Assembly (NCBI GenBank): GCA_025453975.1
Contig: JALOPI010000036.1
Location: 1-64,000 of the forward strand
Source of the DNA: Syntrophobacteraceae bacterium
Lineage (GTDB): Bacteria > Desulfobacterota > Syntrophobacteria > Syntrophobacterales > Syntrophobacteraceae
Length of the DNA: 64,000 nucleotides
Direction of reading: 5' to 3'
Shown here: positions 41,688-50,600 of the stretch, in pieces
Layout: each line of letters opens with the position of its first letter
Numbering within the stretch: position 1 is the stretch's first letter
Program-made: the position numbers and the translations under genes
The notes under the pieces: model-generated
Told to the model about the DNA's origin: nothing
Seen by the model: the letters and a program-made list of their open reading frames with translations, nothing else
Database searches by the model: none

Positions 41688-43025
41688 TCAGAGCTGCATC
41701 AGCTCGGCGATGCTCACGGTCCGGTCCCCGAGCATGTTGGTGTAGCTCCCCAGCTCGTTGTCGTACCACCCGTAGACCACGGCCTGGGTCACCGGGACTT
41801 CGAGGATCCTGGACTGCTGGATCCCCAGCTGAGTCTCCGCCGCGGCCTTCATCTGGGTCACATCGAAGGAGGCCGGCGCACCGGCCTCGCCCAGGGAGCT
41901 CAGATAGGCGCAGGCCGTCAGCACGCGATCCATGTCGATGCGCACCGCCGCCGTGCGGGTGTGGTTCTCGTTGCCCTCGATCACGGCCGCCGCCCTCGGA
42001 AGACCGACGATGTCGGTGGAGACGTTCTGCTCCTCCGAAAACACCAGGTAACCCTCGGGGTAATGATGGACCGCCTGCCGGTAAATGTCGTTGATCTTCT
42101 CGCGGCTGATGGGATTGCGCATGCTCTCGTCCTGGACCATCATGACCAGGATGATGAGGGATCCCGTCGTCACGGGAACACGCACCGATTCGGCGATGAA
42201 CCCGATCTGCTTCATTTCGGGGATGACCAGGCCCAGGGCCTTGGCCGCGCCCGTGGTGGTCAGGATGATGTTATTGAAGATCGACCGGTTCTTGCGCAGG
42301 TCCGTCGCCTTGCTCTTGGGTGCCCGATCCAGGACCTGCTGGGAGCTGGTGGCCGCGTGGACCGTCGTCATGGAGGCGGAAAGGATCCGCTGGGCCCCGA
42401 AATAATCCAGGAGCGGCTTCACCATGTAGGCGAGGCAGGTCGTGGTGCAGGAAGCGTTGGAAACGAGCACGTGCCTGGCCGGATCGTAGTCGGCGTCGTT
42501 GATCCCCATGACCGTCGTCACCGCATCAGGGGGCATCTCCTTGCTGAGATCCTTGATCTTGAATGGCGCCGACGCGATGACCTTCTTGACTCCCCCCGCC
42601 ATGTGGCCGCGGAGGGACCCCTTGGGCTCATCGGCGGGCACCGTGGGATCCAGAAAAGCCCCCGTGGCATCCATCACCAGCTCCACGCCGTGATCCCGCC
42701 ACTCGATGGCGGCGGGATTGCGCTGCTTTCTGAGGAAGGTCGTCCTGATGCCGTTGATGCGCATGGACCCTTCACTTTCGTTCAGCTCCTCGATGGCGCG
42801 CGAAGCCCGGCAGCCGTGCAGGTAGGTGTGCAGCCGCCCGTAAGTCGAGTCGTTCTCGATGAAGTGGGCGATGTCCGCCAGGCGCGATCCCACTTCACGC
42901 CCGATGTTGACGACAAGCTCCGAGAAGTACCGCCGCTCCACGTGATGCCAGATGCTGAGCTTGGCGATTCTTCCCAGACCGTTGATTCCCAGCTTCATGG
43001 GCACCATGACGTCTCGAGTGCTCAT
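41688..43025 (-). CDS. Divergent long GAPDH-family protein
   Basis: 445 residues, about 110 longer than GapA. It keeps the catalytic Cys193 in SNASCTTTCLAY and His223 (TVHAATSSQQ), and WYDNELGSYTNM near the C-terminus, but the NAD loop is INGLGRIAKLS, the CTTNC motif is CTTTC, and the substrate loop is VPVTTGSLIILVM where GapA has PTPNVSLVDL. Insertions lie around 60-100 and 120-170. GGAGGA precedes ATG 43025. It is 39 bases after the PPDK-like gene, so the two form a unit. Substrate and cofactor preference probably differ from GapA. Confidence 0.88.
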   Translation of the reverse strand: MSTRDVMVPMKLGINGLGRIAKLSIWHHVERRYFSELVVNIGREVGSRLADIAHFIENDSTYGRLHTYLHGCRASRAIEELNESEGSMRINGIRTTFLRKQRNPAAIEWRDHGVELVMDATGAFLDPTVPADEPKGSLRGHMAGGVKKVIASAPFKIKDLSKEMPPDAVTTVMGINDADYDPARHVLVSNASCTTTCLAYMVKPLLDYFGAQRILSASMTTVHAATSSQQVLDRAPKSKATDLRKNRSIFNNIILTTTGAAKALGLVIPEMKQIGFIAESVRVPVTTGSLIILVMMVQDESMRNPISREKINDIYRQAVHHYPEGYLVFSEEQNVSTDIVGLPRAAAVIEGNENHTRTAAVRIDMDRVLTACAYLSSLGEAGAPASFDVTQMKAAAETQLGIQQSRILEVPVTQAVVYGWYDNELGSYTNMLGDRTVSIAELMQL

Positions 43026-43064
43026 ATGTGTCCTCCGTTTCTTGAACGCTGCCAGCTTCTGGCC

Positions 43065-46000
43065 TCAGTTCGTGAGATCCACCTGCTCCGTTTCGTGCAG
43101 GCCTTTGTAAATGGCCCCGCTCCGCCCGTCGATGGCGATGCCGTCGCCTGTGCGGATGGTGTGTCCGTCCACAACGCATTCGGCTTTTCGCTCCCACACC
43201 CTCATCTTGTTGAAGCCCACCACGCAGGTCTTGCCCAGCCGGTGAGCCACAATGGCCGCATGGGAGGTCGCCCCTCCCTTGCCCGTGAGAATGCCGTCGG
43301 CAATGGAGATCTCGTGAATGTCCTCGGGAACCGTGTCGGAGCGGATCAGGACAATGGTCCTCCCGGGATGCTCGCGGCGCAGGTGCTCGATGTTCTCCAT
43401 GTTGAACGCCGCAAGCCCGGCCAGGGCCCCTCCGCTGACGCCGATCCCGCTGCCGAGGTAGCACGAGTGCAGGCCGTCGGAGATTCTGAACACGGGGAGG
43501 TGACGCCTGATGCGGGGTGCCATGTTTCGGGACTGAAGGACATAAACCCCCTCCTCATCGTCCCCCTGGAAAGTGAATTCGATCTCCTGGGGCGCCCAGC
43601 TGTGCTCGATGACCAGGTTCCTGGCGATCTGGACCAGACGCCGGTAAACCCTTGGGAAAAGCGTCTCCAGCGAGAACTCCTGGGTTTCACGGGCGGCCAG
43701 GCGCTGCTTCTCGGAGAGGGGCAAGGTCTGCACCAGCCCACCGACCACATCCTCGCCCTGGTTCCCCCAGGTGAAGTCGCCCACGGGGTCGATCTCGTCT
43801 TCGGAGGTGCGGGGATTGTGGGTGAACATGACCCCCGCCCCCGACCGGGTGTCCAGGTTGCCGAAGACCATGGCCTGAATGGTGACGGCCGTTCCCCAGT
43901 TCTCGGACAATCCCATGATCTCCCGATAGGTTTTGGCCTTGGGGTAGTACCAGGAGGCCATCACCTGGCGGATCGCCGTGAAGAGCTGCTCCTTGGGGTC
44001 GTCGGAAAAGGCGATGTTGTGGTCCATGAGCGCCCGCTTATACGCCAGAGCCATTTCGCGAATTTCGACGGGCATGAACTCCCTTTTGACGTCACGATTG
44101 TGGAGCTGCTTGAAGCTCCGCATGATGGCGTCGAATTCGCCACGCTGCATCCCGAACGACATACCCCACGACTGGATGAATCGCCGGTAGTTGTCCCAGG
44201 CGAACCACTCCTCCCCCATCTGGGTGATGAGCCCCTCCACGATCTCCTCGTTGATCCCCACGTTCAGGAACGTCGTCATCATTCCCGGCATGGAGACGGC
44301 CGCCCCGGAGCGCACGGAGATGAGCATGGCATTGGTTCTGGACGCGTACTCCCGCCCCGTCAGGTCCTCCAGCTTGTGGATGTGGGCCATGACCCGGTCT
44401 TCGAAATCCTGGCTGGACTGGGAGAAGCTCTCGATGACGCTGCGGCAGCGGAAATACTCGGTGGTGATGACGAAAGCCGGGGGCACCTGGATTCCGATGC
44501 AGTGCAGGTTGGCCAGGTTGTAGCCCTTGTTTCCCATGTGGATGAGGTCGTACACCATCTTCTTGGGCCGGTACACCGTCGTGACCGTCTTGTCCGGATC
44601 GTAGCTCAACAGCAGATCCAGCATGTCCGAGCTGAGCTCCTCCTTCTGGGTCGCCAGGGTGGTCAGGATGCTGCTGATGAAGTGGTCGAAGTACTGGAGC
44701 CCGAAGGTGCGGGCGATGATATCCCTCAGAAAGCTCTCGGAGACCCTCTGGACCCGCTCCATCTGGGTCTCGGACTCGGACTCCCGCTGATAGCGGGCCA
44801 GCAGGGAGTCGGGTCCCAGCTGCCGGATGATCGTATCCAGGTTCTCCTCGTGCACCGCATGGTAGTTCGTCTGGATGATCTGCTGGATGGCCTCGGAGAA
44901 GCCCCGGAAAATGTCGATGTACTGGGAATGGGAGAACCGACGCACCTCAAGGGACTTGTAAAACAGCTCCGCCTGAAGCTCCAGCCGGTTGGAGGTGATG
45001 CCGTCGATGGCCAGGGCCTTGATGAAAAGCGGCAGGAAATTACCGATGCGAAAGAAGCTGGCCCGGGTGATGAAACTCAGATCAAAAGCATAGATGATCT
45101 CCTCGAAAAGCACATTGGCCAGGTTCTCCAGGCGGAAGGTCAGGCCCAGGGCATCGAACTTCCTCTCGTTGTAAGAGCCGTACATGGACGGAATGTCCAC
45201 GGCGATGTGACGCTTGTAGTATATGTTCTCGATGATGTTCATCTCACCCGGAGTGAGAATCACCTCCTTGAGCTCCCCGAGATAGTCCAGGATGGCATCG
45301 AGCTTCTCGAAGGAGTCGCTGCTGTCCAGAACGCTCAGGAGCCTTCCGGGATCCGGGAGGCCCAGGTTGGACGCGCGCATCAGATGCTGCCGCATGTCCT
45401 TGAAGCTGAGGGCGTACTTCTCGTGGAGCAGCTGGTAGAGCTGAATGGTCAGAAAGGCCCGCCGCCGCTCCCGCTCCGAGACCTCGGGCGCGGCACTGAC
45501 GAGCTCCATTGCCTCGGCCTCGGTCAGCTCCAGGAGGTCCTTCACATGGTGGATCGTGTTGGACTGGAAGATGGACACCATGATGCGATGAACCTCATCC
45601 ACCAGCGGCCCCGATGTGGCGATCTCCGGATAGATCTCCGGGGGAACCCGGTCCTGGAGGCCCGATTTGTCGAGGGTCCTCCAGAACTGGATGATAGCCT
45701 CCATGAAACGTACGATGACGTTGTTGCTCTCCACATGGCTCTGCTTGCGGAGGAAGTGGACCAGCCGGTCGCTGCGCCCCGTCATCTCGTCCACGTCGGT
45801 GGACACGGCCCTCAGAGCCCCCTCGGCACCGATCTGGTTGAAATAGACGGGAAAAAGCTTGGCGAGCTGCTTCACCAGGTTGTAGACGGAACGGATCGGC
45901 GCATGCAGGAGCTGGCTCACGTCCTTCTGGAACAGGTCCGTGTCCCTGACATAGATCCCTCCCAGGGAGAGATTCAGGATGAGAGCCGAAAGGAGCGCCC

Positions 46001-47339
46001 GGGTGCGCGTCGGACTTTTCTTGATGATCTCCAGCCAGATGCGGATGTTGGGCAGATGAGCCGGGTTGGTCTCCATCTGCCAGTACTGGCTGACCCTCCC
46101 CAGCTTGGGCAGCTGAAACCCCATGCCGACGATCCGCGTCAGGAAAAAATCCGTCGTGACCCGGTCGCCGCTGTCGATGACCTCCATGCCGATGGTGCGT
46201 ACGATCTGGAGAGCCGCCTCCGGATAATTCTTGAGGCATACCGCCAGGACATCCAGCACCTTCTCGAGAAACTTCAGCAGGTTCTCATCCTGTTTTTGCC
46301 GAACCCAATGGGCAACCTCGAAGTTGATCTCCCGCAGCGTTTCCTCATGGATGTTCTCGAGCCCCCGGATTTCCATGATCTTGAGCCGGATGAGCATGCT
46401 GAGGGGCGACGCCTGCTCCGGATCCTCGTAGGGCTTCAATGTCTCGGGAAGCTTGAAGTACGTCCGCACGATCTCGTGAAAATCCGGAAGATGGATCAGG
46501 CGCGAGACCGCCGCGCGATGATCGGCCTCGGGCTCGATCTCGTCATCAATCTGCCTCAGGTAGGTGTTGTACTCGTCATGACCCAGGATCGTGCACAGCC
46601 CAAACCAGGGGGGCACTTCGCTCTGAGTCTGGCTGGCCTGCTGAAGGAGCCATTCGCAAGGGTCTTCCTTCCGCAGCCAGAAATGGTAGGTCTCACGGTA
46701 AAGCCGGGTGAGGAGGCCTCGAAATTCCTCCAGGGACGACGACTCCGGCCACAGTCCGACGAGCTTACCTCCGAGCTTTTTCAGCTGGTAGTAGCTCCGC
46801 ATGATGTCGTCGAGCCCCCCCTCGGGGAGGTCCCGAAGCCTCTGAAAATAGTGACGCAGGATCCCTTCATGACATGCGGCGTGGGCTTCGAGGGACGCTT
46901 CGACGGCGTCCACCGCCACCCCCTGGGGGAGGGGCCGGTTCAGGGCCCCGGGCATTTCATCCACCAGCTTCAGCCAGAAAGCGATGAGATTGTTGGCCGC
47001 CAGGCCGCGGATCTCGGAGCGCTCGGAGCCCGTCAGGGCATCCACGAAGATCCTCGAGAGGAGGAAGACCACCACCCCGTTTCGCGGATGGCTCGAGATC
47101 AGGCGCAGGTTGGAGACGGCGTATCGCCAGGTCTCCGAAATCACGAAGCGCCAGTTCCGATATTTGTGGTGGTATTCGATGAGCAGCTCGCGGGCCTGCT
47201 GCTCCTTTCCGGCATAGCCCTGGACCGCTTCGTAAAGCACCTCGAAAACCGGCTCTATGGCCACTTCCACATTCGTCAGATCCAGGTTCTTGATCAAAGC
47301 GTCCGAATGGATCTGGCCTGCCGCCGTGGTCACTTTCAT
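43065..47339 (-). CDS. Giant PPDK/PEP-synthase-like protein lacking the PEP-binding barrel
   Basis: 1424 residues. The first about 930 are a predominantly helical region with no recognised domain. Then comes a PPDK-type ATP-grasp half: GNKGYNLANLHCIGI from residue 936, VRSGAAVSMPGMMTTFLN near 1012, and NPRTSEDEIDPVGDF and QEIEFTFQGDD later. The swivelling phosphohistidine domain has GGATSHAAIVAHRLG with His1360, and the protein ends 64 residues on. The about 350-residue PEP/pyruvate barrel of PPDK is absent, so it should phosphorylate its His from ATP and hand phosphate to another protein or small molecule. It overlaps rimI by 4 bases and precedes the divergent GAPDH. Confidence 0.85.
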   Translation of the reverse strand: MKVTTAAGQIHSDALIKNLDLTNVEVAIEPVFEVLYEAVQGYAGKEQQARELLIEYHHKYRNWRFVISETWRYAVSNLRLISSHPRNGVVVFLLSRIFVDALTGSERSEIRGLAANNLIAFWLKLVDEMPGALNRPLPQGVAVDAVEASLEAHAACHEGILRHYFQRLRDLPEGGLDDIMRSYYQLKKLGGKLVGLWPESSSLEEFRGLLTRLYRETYHFWLRKEDPCEWLLQQASQTQSEVPPWFGLCTILGHDEYNTYLRQIDDEIEPEADHRAAVSRLIHLPDFHEIVRTYFKLPETLKPYEDPEQASPLSMLIRLKIMEIRGLENIHEETLREINFEVAHWVRQKQDENLLKFLEKVLDVLAVCLKNYPEAALQIVRTIGMEVIDSGDRVTTDFFLTRIVGMGFQLPKLGRVSQYWQMETNPAHLPNIRIWLEIIKKSPTRTRALLSALILNLSLGGIYVRDTDLFQKDVSQLLHAPIRSVYNLVKQLAKLFPVYFNQIGAEGALRAVSTDVDEMTGRSDRLVHFLRKQSHVESNNVIVRFMEAIIQFWRTLDKSGLQDRVPPEIYPEIATSGPLVDEVHRIMVSIFQSNTIHHVKDLLELTEAEAMELVSAAPEVSERERRRAFLTIQLYQLLHEKYALSFKDMRQHLMRASNLGLPDPGRLLSVLDSSDSFEKLDAILDYLGELKEVILTPGEMNIIENIYYKRHIAVDIPSMYGSYNERKFDALGLTFRLENLANVLFEEIIYAFDLSFITRASFFRIGNFLPLFIKALAIDGITSNRLELQAELFYKSLEVRRFSHSQYIDIFRGFSEAIQQIIQTNYHAVHEENLDTIIRQLGPDSLLARYQRESESETQMERVQRVSESFLRDIIARTFGLQYFDHFISSILTTLATQKEELSSDMLDLLLSYDPDKTVTTVYRPKKMVYDLIHMGNKGYNLANLHCIGIQVPPAFVITTEYFRCRSVIESFSQSSQDFEDRVMAHIHKLEDLTGREYASRTNAMLISVRSGAAVSMPGMMTTFLNVGINEEIVEGLITQMGEEWFAWDNYRRFIQSWGMSFGMQRGEFDAIMRSFKQLHNRDVKREFMPVEIREMALAYKRALMDHNIAFSDDPKEQLFTAIRQVMASWYYPKAKTYREIMGLSENWGTAVTIQAMVFGNLDTRSGAGVMFTHNPRTSEDEIDPVGDFTWGNQGEDVVGGLVQTLPLSEKQRLAARETQEFSLETLFPRVYRRLVQIARNLVIEHSWAPQEIEFTFQGDDEEGVYVLQSRNMAPRIRRHLPVFRISDGLHSCYLGSGIGVSGGALAGLAAFNMENIEHLRREHPGRTIVLIRSDTVPEDIHEISIADGILTGKGGATSHAAIVAHRLGKTCVVGFNKMRVWERKAECVVDGHTIRTGDGIAIDGRSGAIYKGLHETEQVDLTN

Positions 47340-47863
47340 AAAGGCTTCCCGCTTGTCTTGAGATCCAAATCCATGACGATGGCCGCTTCCTTGTCGCTGG
47401 TGTAGAAGCCGGGCCGCTCACCCACTCGCCGAAACCCCAGGGAACCGTAAAGTCCGAGAGCTTCCGCGTTGGAGGGTCGCACCTCCAGAGTGGCCCGCGT
47501 CGCCCCTCTGATCCGCCCCTCGTCGAGGACCCGCCCGAGCAACGCCCGACCTATGCCACGTCTCCAGAAAACCCGGTCCACGGTTACATTGAGCACCTGG
47601 ATCTCGTCCAGAACGATCCATGCACAGGCATAGCCGAGAACGAACCCCGCCCCATGAGCCATCCCCCGCACGCCCCTTTCGCAGCCTCCATTCGACGGCC
47701 GGGCCACCCGACAGAGCGCATGGGGCTTCGCCAGCTCCTCCCCAAAGGCCGCCTCGGACCAGGGCTCGCGCTGATGCATCCGCTCGATCTCGGCCACCCT
47801 GGGCAAGTCCCGCACCTTCATGGAAGAAATGGTGAACTCGAAAGACGGGGTGCTGGGCGTCAT
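47336..47863 (-). CDS. rimI: GNAT N-acetyltransferase, RimI-like
   Basis: 175 residues from ATG 47863, just after GGGAGGGG; a longer frame to 47920 overlaps the EIIA gene and has no site. GNAT motifs: DLPRVAEIERMHQREPWS at the start, LNVTVDRVFWRRGIGRALLGRVLDE (acetyl-CoA loop RRGIGRA), LEVRPSNAEALGLYGSLGF and RPGFYTSDKEAAIVMDLDL. This is the pattern of the ribosomal protein S18 acetylase; other GNAT substrates are possible. Its stop overlaps the next start (ATGA). Confidence 0.85.
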   Translation of the reverse strand: MTPSTPSFEFTISSMKVRDLPRVAEIERMHQREPWSEAAFGEELAKPHALCRVARPSNGGCERGVRGMAHGAGFVLGYACAWIVLDEIQVLNVTVDRVFWRRGIGRALLGRVLDEGRIRGATRATLEVRPSNAEALGLYGSLGFRRVGERPGFYTSDKEAAIVMDLDLKTSGKPL

Positions 47864-47903
47864 TGCCCCTCCCGGGAAAGCCACGCTTCCGATCCTGCCG
47901 GCA

Positions 47904-48338
47904 TCAACCGGCGGCGGCATTTCGGGACAGAATCTCGCTGGCCAGGGAGATGTGCCGCTGCCCGTACTCCTTCACCACCGCCGCCACATCCCGCAGCGGG
48001 AGATCCGTCCGGCAGCCCGCCAGCTTGATGAGCATGGGGAGGTTCATCCCGCATACCACCTCGACCTTGGGACTCAGGAAAGACAGACTGATGTTGGCCG
48101 GAGTACCCCCGAAGAGATCGGTGAGAATAAGGACGCCGCGGCCCCGATCCACCTCGCGGATGGCATCCTTGAGCTCGGCCGTCATCTCCTCCACCGTCTG
48201 CCGCGAGCCAAAACAAATGGCCCTGCAGCCACTCAGCTCACCCACGATGAGCTCGGCCACGCGAACCATCTCCTCGGCCAGACCGCAATGCGACACCGCG
48301 ACGATCCCGATGGGCTCCTTCTCAAGGTCTCCGGACAT
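47904..48338 (-). CDS. PTS EIIA component, mannose family (regulatory-type)
   Basis: 144 residues from ATG 48338 (GAGTGAGGGG upstream). EIIA-Man fold: IGIVAVSHCGLAEEM with phosphorylatable His17, where the family usually reads THG, then VLILTDLFGGTPANISLSFL and VEVVCGMNLPMLIKL. It is normally phosphorylated by HPr and passes phosphate to EIIB. No EIIB, EIIC/D, HPr or EI gene is in the window. It overlaps the rapZ stop and precedes rimI, so it seems part of a regulatory PTS branch with PtsN. Confidence 0.92.
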   Translation of the reverse strand: MSGDLEKEPIGIVAVSHCGLAEEMVRVAELIVGELSGCRAICFGSRQTVEEMTAELKDAIREVDRGRGVLILTDLFGGTPANISLSFLSPKVEVVCGMNLPMLIKLAGCRTDLPLRDVAAVVKEYGQRHISLASEILSRNAAAG

Positions 48339-48346
48339 CCAACCCC

Positions 48347-49219
48347 TCACTCCATATGAATATCGCGATGAAATACATTAACAAAATAAGAGCTTTCCTC
48401 GAGAATTCCAGCCAGCCGCGTCGCGAGGACAACCGAGCGATGCTTGCCCCCGGTGCATCCTATGGCAATGGTGAGATACCTTTTCCCTTCCGCAATATAA
48501 GCAGGGAGTATCCCAAGAAGCAGTCGGCTGTAGTCCCGCAGAAAATCCCTCGCTGCCGCCCATTGGAGGACCCATTCCCTCACCTCGGCATCGGATCCAT
48601 CCTTTTCCTTGAGCTGCTCCACGAAATACGGATTCGGCAGGAAGCGGACATCCATGACCAGATCGGCCTCGAACGGCAGCCCATGCTTGAACCCGAAGGA
48701 GAGCACCTGGACGCTGAGCCGCTCTATCTCCCTGATCCCCGAGTAAGTCCGCGTGACGAGAGCCTTGAGCTGGTGCACCGAATACGCACCCGTGTCGATG
48801 ACTTTGGTGGCGCGGGCCCGCAAGGCTTTGAGCTTGTCCTTCTCGTCCTCGATGGCATGGAGCAGAAGGGGCTCGGAGGAAGCGATGGGATGGAGGCGCC
48901 TCGTCTGGCTGTACCTCCGCTGCAGCACGTCCGTCGGCGCTTCCAGGAACAGGATCTCGAAGCGATAGCCATGGTCCTCCAGCGACTCAAAGATCTTGTC
49001 GTAATCCTTCAGGAAAGAGCGCTCCCGGATGTCGATCCCCAGGGCAATCTTCTGAATGTCCGGCATATCCTTCTCGCACAGAAGAAGCAGGTGAGGCAGC
49101 AGGGGCACGGGCAGGTTGTCGATGCAGAAATAGCCAATATCTTCAAAGGCTTTGATGGCGGTGCTCTTTCCGGAGCCCGAAAGGCCGCTCACCACGATGA
49201 TATGCACACTTCTTTCCAT
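48347..49219 (-). CDS. rapZ: RapZ/YvcJ-family nucleotide-binding protein
   Basis: 290 residues. Walker A at GLSGSGKS (residues 12-19), CIDNLPVPLLP, GIDIRERSFL, then the C-terminal domain with VLSFGFKHGLPFEADLVMDVRFLPNPY and IAIGCTGGKHRSVVLA, both family hallmarks. In E. coli RapZ controls GlmS through small RNAs; elsewhere the homologue links cell-wall precursors to signalling. It lies between ptsN (201-base gap) and the EIIA-Man gene, the usual rpoN-hpf-ptsN-rapZ neighbourhood. Confidence 0.96.
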   Translation of the reverse strand: MERSVHIIVVSGLSGSGKSTAIKAFEDIGYFCIDNLPVPLLPHLLLLCEKDMPDIQKIALGIDIRERSFLKDYDKIFESLEDHGYRFEILFLEAPTDVLQRRYSQTRRLHPIASSEPLLLHAIEDEKDKLKALRARATKVIDTGAYSVHQLKALVTRTYSGIREIERLSVQVLSFGFKHGLPFEADLVMDVRFLPNPYFVEQLKEKDGSDAEVREWVLQWAAARDFLRDYSRLLLGILPAYIAEGKRYLTIAIGCTGGKHRSVVLATRLAGILEESSYFVNVFHRDIHME

Positions 49220-49420
49220 GGCTTTCTCTTCGGATCTGTCAACGGCAAGAGGGAACAGAGCATCTCTTTCCGATTCAGCGGAAGCGGATCATCGCCAGGA
49301 AAGGGACAGTCCGATCAGATGGAAAAACTGGGGGCTGGCGGTCATGATGGGGCAGCCTCGGAAGCGAGCATCCGCGGTTAGGAATCGCCAGGGACCGTTG
49401 GAAGGCCCTCGACAATAAGA

Positions 49421-49882
49421 TCAGAAATCCTCGTCTTCCTGCTGGATCACGGAATAGACCTCGTCGCTCGTGGCAACCGCCCCCAGCCGCTTCCTCACCA
49501 TCCCGTTTTTGAGCAGCCTCGCGATCTTGGCCAGAGCCCGCAGATGGATCCCGGCACAGCTCTCGGGGGCGACGAGGAGGAAGAACAGATGGACGGGCTT
49601 GCCATCCATGGACTCGAAGTCGACCCCCCGCGTGGACTTACCGAAAGAAAGGGCCAGCTGATCGAGGTCCTTGAGCTTGCCATGGGGAATGGCGATGCCA
49701 TCCCCGATGCCCGTGCTCCCTAAACGCTCGCGCTCCAGGAGCACCCGCATGAGGTTCTCGCGATCCAGGTGTGGCCGCTTCTCGAGCAGGGCTTCGATCA
49801 ACTCCTCCAGAACCTGCTTCTTGGAAACACCCTTGAGCTCGGTGATGATCGATTCCTTATCCAAGATATCCAGGATCTTCAT
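49421..49882 (-). CDS. ptsN: PTS nitrogen-regulatory EIIA protein (EIIA-Ntr)
   Basis: 153 residues from ATG 49882, with GAGGATATC upstream (an in-frame GTG at 49900 is less likely). Phosphorylation site His67 in GDGIAIPHGKL; VHLFFLLVAPESCAGIHLRALAKIARLL is the family C-terminal signature. It acts as a phosphorylation-dependent regulator of nitrogen, potassium and envelope functions. Genes rpoN and hpf precede it, as in many Proteobacteria. Its phosphodonors (EI-Ntr, NPr) are not in the window. Confidence 0.96.
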   Translation of the reverse strand: MKILDILDKESIITELKGVSKKQVLEELIEALLEKRPHLDRENLMRVLLERERLGSTGIGDGIAIPHGKLKDLDQLALSFGKSTRGVDFESMDGKPVHLFFLLVAPESCAGIHLRALAKIARLLKNGMVRKRLGAVATSDEVYSVIQQEDEDF

Positions 49883-49985
49883 TGATATCCTCTTCAACAC
49901 CCATGACAGAGCCCGGCCCGACTGGCCTGGCCGTGGAAGGCAGGGCAGGGGCGAGGCTCACGCAACATTGGCTCAGGACTGGCGA

Positions 49986-50525
49986 TTATTCGGTCTCAAT
50001 GAGGCCGTAGTGGCCATCCTTGCGGCGATACAGCACATTGATACGGTGGGTGAGCCGATTGGTGAAGACCAGGAACTCACCGCTGGACACGCTGAGCTGC
50101 ATCGCAGCCTCATCCACATCCATCGGCTTGGCATGGACCTGCTCCGTCCGGATCACGCGCCGCTCATGGTCTTCCTCGGGGACGGCGGTGCCCCCCAGGT
50201 CGACGGCGCCGTGAAGCTCGCGCGCCCCACCGGTGGCTTTCCTCTTTCGGAACTTGTCCTTGTTGCGGCGAACCTGGCCCTCGATGGTGTCCGCCACCAG
50301 ATCGATGGCGGAATACATGTCGTCGGTCTCCTCGGTCCCGTTGATCCTCAGGCCGTTGGCATCGATGGACACCTCGGCGATGTGCCGAAACTTTTCGACC
50401 TTCAGGACGACGTGAGCCTCAATGGGCTCCTCAACGTATTTCTTGATCCGGGATATCTTCTCTTCGGCGTATTCTCTCAGGGGAGGCGAAGGCTCAATAT
50501 GCCGAAAGGTGACATTGATCTGCAT
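49986..50525 (-). CDS. hpf: Ribosome hibernation promoting factor, long form
   Basis: 179 residues. The N-terminal HPF/RaiA domain (MQINVTFRHIEPSPPLREYAEEK) binds the 30S subunit; a linker is followed by the C-terminal dimerisation domain (KPMDVDEAAMQLSVS, INVLYRRKDGHYGLIE) that drives 100S formation in long-HPF bacteria. AAGGAGG precedes the ATG. It is 75 bases downstream of rpoN in the same direction, so probably co-expressed. Confidence 0.97.
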   Translation of the reverse strand: MQINVTFRHIEPSPPLREYAEEKISRIKKYVEEPIEAHVVLKVEKFRHIAEVSIDANGLRINGTEETDDMYSAIDLVADTIEGQVRRNKDKFRKRKATGGARELHGAVDLGGTAVPEEDHERRVIRTEQVHAKPMDVDEAAMQLSVSSGEFLVFTNRLTHRINVLYRRKDGHYGLIETE

Positions 50526-50600
50526 GGAATTAGGACCTCCTTCACATGGTCAGCTCGTACGGTTCGCTCGATGCCCCTCAATCCGGCTCCCTCGACTCCA

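Noticed and set aside
41961-47405. An 1814-codon open frame on the plus strand
   Set aside because: It is antisense to the PPDK-like, GAPDH-like and rimI genes, with biased His/Asp/Gly/Gln composition and no domains. High third-position GC keeps the opposite frame open.
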